From contig CAOLHI010000059.1 of the NCBI GenBank assembly GCA_948474755.1, positions 682,001-746,000 of the forward strand: a DNA stretch of 64,000 nucleotides. Reading direction: 5' to 3'. Position 1 is the first letter of the stretch; each line of letters opens with the position of its first letter. Shown here one piece after another: positions 1 to 11,500 of this stretch. Under the pieces are notes generated by a model. It did no database searches and was not told where the DNA came from. It worked only from the letters and a program-made list of their open reading frames with translations. The position numbers and the translations under genes were made by a program. The stretch comes from Ctenosaura bakeri (taxonomy: Eukaryota; Chordata; Lepidosauria; Squamata; Iguanidae).

Positions 1-600
1 CCTTAGTCGCCAGGATCATAGATCGCTGGCTCTCCTGAGACACATTACTATCCTTCAAACTGCCCAGCCTCCTTTCCACACAGTCAGGCTAGCTGCTATT
101 AAAAAGGAAAAAAAAGGTGAAAGGGAGAACCAACCACGGGCCTTTCCACACTACACTGTTACAGTGTTATGATTCCACTTTCAACATCCTATGGAATTCT
201 AGGGTTTGCAGTTTACTGAGGCCAAAAGAGTTCTCTCCCTAAACTGCAAACCCCAGGATTCCATAGGATGTTGAAAGTGGGATCATAGCGCTATAACATT
301 CTAGTGTGGAAATGCCCTTAGTCGCCGGGATCATAGATCGCTGGCTCTCCTGAGACACATTACTATCCTTCAAACTGCCCAGCCTCCTTTCCACACAGTC
401 AGGCTAGCTGCTATTAAAAAGAAAAAAAAAGGTGAAAGGGAGAACCAACCACGGGCCTTTCCACACTACACTGTTACAGTGTTATGATTCCACTTTCAAC
501 ATCCTATGGAATTCTAGGGTTTGCAGTTTACTGAGGCCAAAAGAGTTCTCTCCCTAAACTGCAAACCCCAGGATTCCATAGGATGCTGAAAGTGGAATAA
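1..600. repeat. 315-bp tandem duplication
   Basis: The sequence starting at position 1 (ccttagtcgcc...) starts again at 316 and stays nearly identical to about 580. I see one substitution near 12/327 and one in the A-rich run. Each unit is a unique-looking 137-bp segment followed by a palindromic element. The copies part company inside the right arm of the palindrome, so the breakpoint lies there. Because position 1 coincides with the unit start, the array may extend upstream of the window. Confidence 0.85.
138..317. mobile_element. Palindromic GGCC element, copy 1 (long-loop type)
   Basis: The left arm (gggcctttccacactacac) and the right arm (ctagtgtggaaatgccc) are complementary along their length. 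The loop contains the module 'actgaggccaaaagagttct'. No coding capacity. It belongs to the family described at 15604-15781. No matching target duplication is visible because the right edge is also the junction of the tandem duplication. Confidence 0.75.
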
Positions 601-632
601 CAGCACTACAACAGTGAAGTGCAGGAAGGTGC
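453..632. mobile_element. Palindromic GGCC element, copy 2
   Basis: Same element as 138-317 in the second tandem unit. The last ~50 bases of the right arm (aataacagcactacaacag) belong to a different sequence variant from copy 1, which places the duplication junction within the arm. Confidence 0.7.
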
Positions 633-634
633 CA

Positions 635-1495
635 TGAGACAATGCCTAAAATGTCGATTTTCTCTTATCTCTGAGAGAGTAGCAAGAAGTTCCTTGCTCT
701 TAAAACTCAGGTTTTATACAGAGAGGTTATTAGCAATATTAAGAATAATGGCAGCTGTTCAAAAAATATAGTTGAGGATTTGGGTTCCATGGTAGTTTTT
801 ATCCCTATCCCAACTGCCTGCCACAGTAACAAAAACAAGGACAGTTGATGTTTTACCTCCTGAACTACTTTAGGGAAGTATAGATTTATTTATTTTTTAA
901 CGTATCTTGCATGTATTTCCTGGTCTGGATGGAGAGAAAGGAACCAATATGCAATTGCAGGCTGTAGCAGTTGTAAGAAGTGAGTGTGTAAAAGAGATTA
1001 TGCCCATAGCATGGGACCTAATGACAAAGTGATCTGTCTACTCAGTGTTATTATCTCTCTGGTCCAGCAGGCTGAAACTCAAATAATTTAATTAACGCCA
1101 CACACTAAAAACCAGAAAACTAAAGCAGTGATAAACCTCTTCCATCATGTGCCAGGATACGGCTGGCTAGAGCAGGAAATACATCAGAATCAACTGGTAA
1201 ATTTATGGGTGATTTTTAGATCATAAAAGTGTTTCTGATTCTCTATTAGCAATATGAGCTGTTGAAATGAAAAACCTCAAGGTAATCCAGGGCTGATTTC
1301 TGTTTTAAAAGAGGGGGAGGTCAGTTCTGTATTGAAAACAAATTCTTGGATTCGCTGTCTTCAGAAAGACCTTGTATTTTGGTTCAGAGTATAGTTCTTC
1401 TACACCTAGCAGTCTTGTAAAAATGTAGTTCCAACATGTTTGAAGTCTTTCTCTCTTTCCCTTGGCTAGTAAGATACACATAGCCAGCACACTCC
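635..1495. other. Intergenic, nothing recognised
   Basis: AT-rich sequence between the duplicated palindromes and the L1 fragment. I see no convincing exon, SINE or terminal repeat. By mammalian gene order this would be the space between ATE1 and NSMCE4A. Confidence 0.4.
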
Positions 1496-1499
1496 ATAG

Positions 1500-1860
1500 C
1501 TATGTGAAAATTGAAAGCTGCTATATTGTTCTCCCTCGATGTTTCTATAACTATGGCAAATAAAATTGGAGATAATGGACATCCTTGTCTCATTCCTCTT
1601 GATATTTGAATCTGATCTGTAAGTCCATCATTTACCATCACTACAGATGTATTATGTGAATATAATTGATTTATTAACCCTTTAAATCTCTCTCCTAATC
1701 CTATTTTATTTAAAATTATTTTTAGTGCCGGCCATTCCACACAATCATAAGCTTTAAATATATCTAATGCTAAAATTCCAGCTTTTTGTTTATCTCTATC
1801 CATTATATTTATTTTATTTATCGTTTTCCCTCTTCATTTCCAATCTTTCTAATTCACTTT
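1500..1860 (-). mobile_element. L1 LINE fragment, reverse transcriptase core
   Basis: Minus-strand translation from 1803 gives an uninterrupted stretch with L1 ORF2 landmarks: an 'ALDIFKAYDCVEW' block (RT motif A), then 'RGMRQGCPLSPILFAIVIE' (motif B region). Both ends are truncated, so endonuclease, YADD box and 3' end are missing. The flanking codons just upstream (toward 1860) still read as L1-like. It is a dead insertion just downstream of NSMCE4A. Confidence 0.85.
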
Positions 1861-1896
1861 TTCCCTCATTGCATGGAGAGGTTGAAGCTGAGAATG

Positions 1897-2486
1897 TTTA
1901 TTGCTAAGCAGATTTGATTCACCAAGTACAAGTTCTCCCCCTCCCCGCAACTCACTAATACTATGCAGATTGGAACAAACTGCAACAAAGTAATTTTAAC
2001 CTTTTGATGAAATGAATGCATAACATATGGAAAGAACAGATACGCAACATAAATGTAGAAGGATAAGCTTTAATATCAAAATATACTTGTAACAGAAAAT
2101 ACATATTTTATATAATACACCATTAACCGAGGGGAGGAACCCCAAACTCTTTCTCTATTAAAAAAAATATTAAATTCTTAAATAGGAAGGCTGAGCTAAT
2201 CTCCATTCCCTTGACAAATCAGCATCAGGAAACTGGTCAGCTGATACCCTCCAACAGAACTTTGGGATGCCTGAATTTAAAAAAACAAAAACAGACTGAG
2301 ACCTATTGTGGGCAGCTAGAACATAAATTATAAATTATAGGAGGTTGAAAGTGGACATAAATTATAACATAAGCTTTAACATGTTTAAATACAGGCAATG
2401 TAAAAGCACCTGCACAGAGAGAAAATAGTAATTAGGTTTATGCCTAAATCAACTTACATTCATAATGGCTCCATGTCACATCAGTG
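1897..2486 (-). other. NSMCE4A: Probable NSMCE4A 3' UTR
   Basis: Sequence downstream of the NSMCE4A stop codon on the minus strand. Two candidate poly(A) signals are visible on that strand: ATTAAA at 2069-2074 and AATAAA at 1897-1902. Which one is used cannot be told from sequence. No repeat is recognised inside, in keeping with a real UTR. Confidence 0.45.
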
Positions 2487-2540
2487 TCACTGTGGCTGTG
2501 GGATCATAGGTTCTGAAATTTCAAAAGTCTCCACAATATT
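2487..2540 (-). CDS. NSMCE4A: NSMCE4A exon 10 with stop codon
   Basis: The acceptor ttttctaccag precedes 2540. It encodes [17 protein letters not shown] followed by TGA at 2487-2489. '[11 protein letters not shown]' is the conserved end of NSE4A. The tail after it is a few residues shorter than in mammals. Confidence 0.93.
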   Translation of the reverse strand, partial: NIVETFEISEPMIPQPQ

Positions 2541-5500
2541 CTGGTAGAAAAGAAGCACTGACTTTCAATGTATTTGTTTAACCTATACACTTATATATAA
2601 AAGTATTAATTAAAAATAAGTATTCTTTCTTTTTCTCCACCAGCAGCTAAACAAGAATATACTGGATTCTAGATACAGTAGTTAAGAACCTGTATTTTTA
2701 AATGCAGAATCCATCAGTTTATTTATCAATATTCAATGATAAAGTTTTGCAATGCAAACATTCACCAAACAATGTGGGCCACTAGTTTTTTGCTAGTAAC
2801 AGTTACTGCTTTTTATCAGCAGTTTCATTTTACACCCCCCAGAACCATGATATCATACATGACATTGGCTTAAATCAAACATGGTGCTGGCACTGTGATG
2901 TCAGTACAACAGAACTTACTTTCTCTTCCCATTCCATCACTTTCCTGACACCCTTGGAATTTCCTGAAAACCAGCTCTGGGCAGTTTTACTGTTCTCCAA
3001 AGCAGATTTTGGTGGTGTGAAGGAATAATGTTAAGTGCTATTTTATATATCTGTAAGTAGAGGGTTCACATTCAGTGGCTAAATTTATTTTCTTCAAGGG
3101 GTTTGTACAGAACAGAAAATGAAAACAAAACTGTGGCTGTAAGTGAGCCAGGCTTTGGAGTTCATTGCTGTGTGAGCTGGAAGAAAGCTGGAAGTAGAAG
3201 ATCAGCTGAAACAGAGCTGGAATTAAAGGTGAAATTGAAACTTAAGTGGAAAAGGCAGAACAGAGAGAGAAGGCAGCCAACAAGAAGGAACAAAAGGAAG
3301 GAATCAGAAGCAAAGAAATAGCCAGTGTAAGGCTTGACAGTGTAAATGTAAGGCTTGGGAGGAAAGCTTGCCATTAGGCTTCTGTAATGAACTGCTTGCC
3401 AGAAACCTGAGAAGATGAAAAAGTGAAAAGAGTAAGACCAAAATTCCCCAGAGACTACACTTAGATAGGCTTAGAGAGATCCATTTATTCATTGCTCTAG
3501 GTCCTCCACATCTGCAATGGTTTGATTCCAGGATTCTTCCCCATACATGCCAAAAAACCTCAAATGACTATGTCCCATGTTATTAAATGGCAGCAATGTG
3601 CATCCAGATGCTTCAGTGCATTCACATCACAGCCATTTTATGTATAGGATGTGATGAACCATGGTAGGTGGAAACTGCAGATCCGGAGTCCCCAGATCCA
3701 CAGGTTCCACTATATTTATTTCTTCTACTGGTGTAAACTTAAAGCAGACTATTTTGAAATATTTAGGATATAACTGTGAATATTAAACAAAGAAGCCACT
3801 TTTTGTTTTATCAGGCCGATAAAGCTTATTTTAAAAAGCCATTATTTCTGCGATTTGCAGTTACTCATTGCTCTTCCCATGCCTAAAGCTTTACCCATTT
3901 ACACAAAAAAAGAGGATTCATTTGTGAAATAAAAAGCTTGGAGGCTTAGCTGTTAGAAACAGCCAAACAAAAAAAAGCTGCTGGCAACAGAGAATTTCCT
4001 GGTGGGGAATAAATACACTATGTGTGTGTGCACGTAGACCTTCAAGTTGCCTGTTGACTTATGGCAACTTCATGAATTTCATAGGCTTTTCTTAGGAAAG
4101 GAATACTCAGAGGTGGTTTTGTCTTTCCTTCCTCTGGAATATAGTCTACAGCAAGGTGAGTATGCAGATTTCAAGGAGCAATGGTATAGACAGCTACCCA
4201 ATTTTTTTCCAAGCAGCACAGCCAGAAAATTGGCTTTGAAGCTAAAATAATTTAAATGCACTAGTACCTACCTCCATAGCATTTATGGCACAGAAATAAG
4301 GCTGCCGAATATACAGTATGGCTTTTCTCAAAACAATGAAGGCATTTTAAGGAACAGAACAGTATTGTCATCCTACCTGCCATTCCTGATAACTCATTGA
4401 TATGACTGTTTGTTTCCGTGATAGAGTATCGTGGCCATCTTCCTCTCCTTCTGGATTTAAAGGTTCTACCAAAATAATGGATTTTTGAAAACTTGTTTAA
4501 ATGTGGAAATGCCAGCAAGCCAAAGTAATACACCACAGATGTATGCTACGTGAGTCCATTTTAGAGCATTACCCTTAAAATAGTGTTACCTATTATTGGA
4601 AGCTTGTCCTGATCCAGCTTTATTCCTGCAAGTCCATCCTAGAAGAAATAATTTTCATTTATATCAAGGTCACAAGAACAATTCAAATATATTCAAATTA
4701 TACATAAGAATCTCAAATGTGGCATTCACAGTTGAGATATACTGAGTAAGGAGTTGTTACTGAGTACAAGAATGTGCTGTTCTCACCCCCCCTTCTCTTC
4801 TTTTAAACAAGGAAGAAACATAAATTTTCTGCTTCCAATTTTAAACCACAAATTCTAGAGCTGTGGTTTGCAAGTACAAATCAGGTTTATCTGTGTTTCA
4901 GTTTAAGAATTAGTCTGTGATCCCCAGAGTTTTCAAGTCTTGATTTTAGAACCCACTCGATGACTGCAAAAAGAACAAATTCACACCCATGGTTCAAGCT
5001 TAAAGATGCAAACAGGATTTGGGGTTCAGGACACAGACCTACCACAGCTTGGAACTGCATGCAATAGTCACCAAAGCAGCTTAAATATAAACAGGTAATT
5101 TTTGTTGTTGTTAACTGCCCTCAAACCAGTTTCAACTCATGGCAACCCTATGAGTGAGAAACCTCCACATCACCCTATCCATTACTACTGCACTCACGTC
5201 TTGCAGATTCAGGGACACGTCTTCCTTGATTGAGTCTATCCATCTGTAATACTTCAGTCTCCATTCTGATTAATGACTGAGCCAAGGTATCAAAACGTTT
5301 CACTATTTCAATATCTTCACTGTCTCCTTTAAAGTTTTGTAAATCATCTGTGGCCATTATTTTTGTTTTCTTAATGTTCAGCTGCAAACCCGCCTTCACC
5401 ATTTCTGCCTTGACTTTCTTCAGTAATCATCTCAAATCTTTGCTATTTTATGCTAGTAGTATGGTGTCATCTGCGTATCTTAAATCATTGATGTTCCTTC

Positions 5501-8500
5501 CTCCAATTTTCATGCCTCCTTCCTCCGAGTCTAATCCTGCTTTACACTGATATATTCAGGCCACAACTTAAGCAGATAGGGTGGTAAAATGCAGCCTTGC
5601 CTGACCATCGTGCCAATTGGAAACCATTCCATTTCTCCGTATTCTGTCCTAACAGAATGTCCTGAGTACAGGTTATACATCAGGACAATCAAATGTTGTG
5701 GACCACCCATTTCTTTAAGAGGAATCCATAATTTTTCATGATCCCACTATAATCAATGAAGCACAGGGTGACTTCCTTTTGAAATCCTTTGGTGCACTCC
5801 ATTATGTATGTATGTTTGCAATTACAACCCATAGAGCCTCTTCTTTACTAAATCCAGCTTGGACATCTGAAATTTATTGCTCCTTATATGGTAGAAGTCT
5901 TTGTTCTAGAATTTTGAGCATGATTTTGCTTGCATGGGAAATTAATGCAATGGTCCTGTGCTCCTGTGGTTACTGCAATCCCTAGCATCCCCTTTCTTGG
6001 GAACTGGAATTTTTATCGAACATTTCCAATCTATGGGCCATTCTTTTGTTTTCTATATTTGTTGACAGATTTTAATTAGAATCAGAGTAGATGCTGTCTC
6101 TGTAGATCTGAAATAGCTCTATTGGTATGCCATCTGTTCCTGGTGATTTATATATCCCAGGTGCTCTGAATGCAGCCTTCACTTCACTTTCTAAAATTGG
6201 AGGTTTGTCTTCATATGGTTTTCCTTGAATGAATCTGTCAAACTTTCATGTCTTTTATATAGTTCTTCTGAGTATTGTTTCCTTCTTTTTTACTAACAGT
6301 AAATTAATTTTGCCAGTCCTGATTCAAGCTAAGTTTATAAAATGAATTTGGAAGCCAGCCCCCTTTCAGTTTAGCTAACTAGAACTGACACAGAGGTATA
6401 TGTAAAAGTTTGCAAACTGAAGCAGGTAGTTGCCAACATCCACTGGCAGTTTTTTAAAACATTGCCCCTCCTTTTTCAATTTTTAGTACACAGAAAGCTA
6501 AAAACCGAAACAGAAATACTTTTGGTTATCAGTGACAGAACACATATATCAAGGTTGAAAGCTATGATTTCACAAATTATGTTACTTTTGCAAACTGTTA
6601 AATGCAAATATGACATGAGAACTGGCATTCTAGCAGTCCTCTCAAACAGAAAATTCAAATACTGTTTTTTCCCCATAATTCTGCATTAGAGAAAATTAAC
6701 AATGACAATCATATCTCACACTAGGAGAAAAAATATTTTGCTTTCTAATGATCAAATACCAAATATCAAGGCCTTCTAAATATTTTTCCTTACCCTTATC
6801 AGGAATGATACGTGAAACATGTTTTCCACAGTTCGTGCAAAAGAACTTGGATCAGTCACAAATTCAAGGAAGGATATTGGAAGATTAGCTACAGAAATAA
6901 GAATGACAAAAACATTTTGTTGCTAATATCGTCTTGTGTTAAGTTTATTGTTTGTTCTTGTGTTAAGTTTATTGTGCAGCAATTATGAATCTTGTACATT
7001 CAGAAAAGATCTTGCCCAGTTCCCATTTAGCAACTTTCCACTGTTCAGTTTCCTAGCAGGGTTGAGACAATACGAGGCTTACAGGGGAGAGGGAACCACA
7101 AACAATACTATATACAAATCCATACAAATCCTAGTCAGTACATATAATCCAAATGGCATTTCTGTAAGAAATGTATTGTAATCGGAAGAGACAGAGACTA
7201 CAGATATATGGAACCAAATCAACTTCCTACACAGTGGACAATTGCAGAGGCAGGAGAAGGCAATTCCACCCTCTCCATGGGCTGCACTATCGCATTTCAG
7301 CATTCCAAAAGTGACACTGTGTCAGTTCTGGCCACCATTCTGGCTGTTTTTCAGCCAACGGTGGGGGGCTCCTTCCCCTAGAGGTTAGGGGAAGAAAACT
7401 GCCATGTTTGTGGATGAAATGAAATGAGTGAATGAAAAATAAAGTTAACAAGGATTGGAGGGCTTTTGAGGATGACCAAGCAGGGTTCATCTGTGGCTGA
7501 AAATGTGGTCCCCAAAGGCTGTATGTGGCTTGTAGGCCACACTTTGCCCATCTTGTCTTAGATGAATGAGTTTTTTCTGCAAAAATAACATCCAGAAAAC
7601 ATAGCAGTTTACACTGAAGCAACAAACACTGAAAATTTACCTAAAGTAGCTTTCCCTACATACTGTACACCTTATAGGATGAGTGCGGTTTTGGATGTGG
7701 CTAGACTGAAACTCCCAGCATTCTTCACCATTGGCTACGTTGGTTAAATGGTCCAACAAACTCTAGAGAGGAATGCACCTTACTCCTTTGCCCTACAGTC
7801 ACAGCAACTCTGTTGCTGAGATATTTGAATTTCTAATGATGCTCCTTTATAGGGCAGTGGGAAAGAAAGATTGCATTTTTCCGTGACAATTACTGTGACT
7901 AATTACTAAGGAGCCACTAGGAGCCACAGTATACTTCAAATACTTACGATTTTCGTCGTAATAAGCCTTTAAAAACCCTAAGATCCTTTCTACTTCTTTT
8001 TCTGTTGCTTCTTGGTGAGATTCTTCCATTTTCTTCAACTAAAATAGTCAACAGGTGGATAGGCTGTCATGTACGTCACTCCATTATACAGTGGTAAGCA
8101 TTCTCCCCTTCCCCAATAATATTCTCAGCTTTTATCAAAGAAGGAAGCTTTGTAGACCTCATTAAAGTCAGATTTATTATTCTGTGTATTCAAATTCAAA
8201 AATATATCCATCATACAACACAATTTTACATTTTGTATAATACAATTTTTAAAAAATTATCTTTGAAATCTGAATACACAGAGGTTTTTCTTCAGGCACA
8301 ATTATCCAATTTTTAGTGATAGAGAAGAGGAATGTTTGCAGGTAAGGCACATAACCTGAAGGTTCACTACTAATGTGCAAAAAATCTACCATTAAGCTCT
8401 CTATCTCAGACAGACCAATTTGAAGAATGAATTTTCAGTGCTGACTTCACATAGTTTATGCATTTTTATTACAAACTATCTGACACTTTACTGCATGACA

Positions 8501-11500
8501 TTTTTGCTACTTGAATATACCACAGTAATCATCTCTCTCTCTCTCTGCATATAAATATATATATATATATATATATGTATCGATCTATGCTACTCCAGCA
8601 GGAGAGAGCTATAGGAGAATCAGTCTTCTGTCCTGGGTTACATCTATGTAAGAGTTATCTTATAATCTTGTCATATGGGTATTTTCTTGAGTTCTACTTT
8701 GTTCTTATACTGAAAATTTCCATCCAAAAGCTTTCAAACTGCAAAATGGCAGCCTTATGTTTCATATATTGTACCCACTTGTGCAGGCATTGCTCTTCCT
8801 TCTTCTAGGCATGCTCTCTTCCGCTGTCTCTCAATTCGTGGCCTCTCAACAGGAGGATCAGCAGTAAAAGATCCTAACCTAAACCAAATAAAATATAATT
8901 TAATCAAGCTACATGTCAGGTTGTTTAAAGCTGTAATTTAAAAGAGAGTGGGGCTAGAAAAAAAAATAAGACTCTCATCACAATAACTGACACTGGATCT
9001 TGAGTAATGAAGTGTTGTTACATCAACTCTGCACAAAATTAACTCCTCTACAATTAGGCATTCATTTGGTAACCGGCAGAGATTTAGAATTATATAAATG
9101 TATATGCTAACAGAGCCCCAATCCAGCTACTCTGAACTTCAGGTTTTACAAAATTCCTGCAAGCCCTAACTGAAATAGAGAACTGGTGGACCTCTAGATA
9201 TCGTTGAAGTCCTTGACTCCCATTAGCACCAGTCAGTATGACCAGTGGTCAAAAATGAAGGGAACTGGAAGATCAAAAGTTCCCCACCACATCTTCAAGT
9301 GCTACTGCCTAGAAGAGATACAGCAAGTCTCATATGAAGCTTCCATAGTACAGTTGAACAAAAGCAGTGTGACAACTAACGGTAAAGCTCACTTCATTTC
9401 AATGACCCAGGTCTGGAAAGGATGTCCTTTGCACAGTGGTACAATTCAGGAAGAAAGACAATTCCAGTCCAAGATAAACTGGGACAAGGAAGCACAAAGG
9501 AAACAAGCTCCCAAAAAGGCAGCTTTAAAATGATAACACTGACTCCTTTGAACTGATTATTTCTGCAGTCCTTGCTTTAAAACATACTGTATTGTTTGAT
9601 GCCCAACATTAATTCATCTCCAGAACAGTCCCTGTGAAATGTGGAAGGGAAGACTACTTGAACTGAAGCCTCACATCATAACTTACATGAAATGGAAAAC
9701 TGGTGCTCTTCTGAAGTACTTTTTTCCTTCTGCACCAAGTTTATGCCAAGCATCTCCGGGTAAAAATCCACTAGCACTCTGGTCTTCTTCAGTATCACTG
9801 TCTTCCCTTTCCAGACGATTTATGCCCATAAATGATAACTGTAAAAAGAATGTATTGAGCTATCAGATTCCATTTGTAGAAAAAAATCATGTTACCATGA
9901 AATAAGCATCTACTTTCTAGAAAAAAAAATACATGAAAGGAGCATCAAGTTAGAAGCACGATATTGTGAAAGGGCCATCTTATTACAGATAACAAAACAA
10001 TGAAGGAAAAGGCTGAAGAAACTGATTGCATAAAGAGAATACCATGTTCAGGTGCACTGTATGAACATAATAGGCGGCAAGTCTCAGTTGCACTGCTGAC
10101 TGGTTGCTAACTTAAAGGAACAAAGTGGTAGATGAAAACAGCCCACAACCTGAGAGAGAAGAACTGTGCTTACATTCTTAAATCAAAAATGCAGAGTCAA
10201 AGCAAATGTTGAAATGTTTCAGCCATTGAAATGTTCTAACTGTTAAGCTGAACTGAGTTACTATAAGCATAACTTACACTTTTCATGGAATGATCGCTAA
10301 CACTGTTATATCTGTATGTAATGATGTCACCTGCATTTTGCTTTTAAGCAACATAAAAGAAAACAGATCACACACTTTCTATTTCACTACAACACATCCT
10401 AAGACCTGAAACTGTAGGGGGGAGGACCAACTGCTTCTGTATTTTGCATAAAAGAAAAGAAAAGCATCTTTAAAGTATAAGATTCAAGTTATCCTAACTT
10501 TTGAGAACAAAACAGATTGGCTATTAGGTACACACAGAAGGCAGAAAAACTCAAAGACAGAGCAGCTAAACACTGAAGAGCTGTTGAATTCTATTAACAC
10601 ACACTCTTTCTCCACATCTTAACAGTATGGTCTATATATCCCTATGCAGTTTTGTTGGCCTGTAAGGGGCACTAAGCTACAACTGAAAAAGTGATTAACG
10701 CTGCTAACTCTGGATCTGATATTTGAGACTGCAACATTTATTGCCTTGAAAGGAAATTATTTTAAAATGTGTTTCACTGCAACAAGGAAGTTATTTGGAT
10801 TCACCTTTTGTTGCCCATATGATGAAAGAATTGCTAAAAAAAATAGAACGGCTAAATATGCTGTAGATTACCAAAAAGATAAAGCAACTATTGTGTAATA
10901 ACTCTCAAACACAAAATGTTACATTTCTGCTAGTAATCACTGCAAACTTACTAAATCTTCAGCAAATGCATATGGATCAAATTCTGCCATATCCGACTGC
11001 AACTGGTTTGCTTTTTCCTTTCCTAGGTTTGATGCTAGCACTAGGAACTGAGCATCCAAAGCAGCCTCCCTTGCCCGGGACACTGTTAGGGAACAGAAAG
11101 AGAGTTTGCTAGTGTCAATGGCAACTAAAAGACAAGAATGATTAAATTATCATTACCAACTAGTTCTTGAAGTGTCTGTTGCTCTCAGGAACTCAAGGCT
11201 CTAAAACCCTGAAGTATTCAAGATCTACTATAACTGGAACTGCGGTACCCTAGGGAAACACCCAAATCACCTCTGGAAAGAAATTAGTTGAAAAAAGGGT
11301 GTGATAGCTCTCTTTTAGAAATATTCAGACAATGGAACATAATGCACACAATTTCAACATCTGTTATGCTACCTCTGCAAGTCTTTTTAAAATGTGTGTG
11401 TTTATGTTGTTGGTAATAAACATGCGCATTTTACAAGGACTTGCAAACATAGCGTAACAAGTGTTGAAATTCTTTGACATTATTTTCCATCATCTGGATA

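Noticed and set aside
138..632. CRISPR-like or bacterial repeat array
   Set aside because: Only two units, each with a vertebrate DNA element; the window has spliced vertebrate genes and SINEs.
3103..3321. 72-codon basic open frame, plus strand
   Set aside because: Low-complexity Lys/Arg/Glu translation of A/G-rich DNA in intron 9.
9204..9533. 109-codon open frame, plus strand
   Set aside because: Antisense inside NSMCE4A intron 4 and beginning in a dispersed repeat; no signature.
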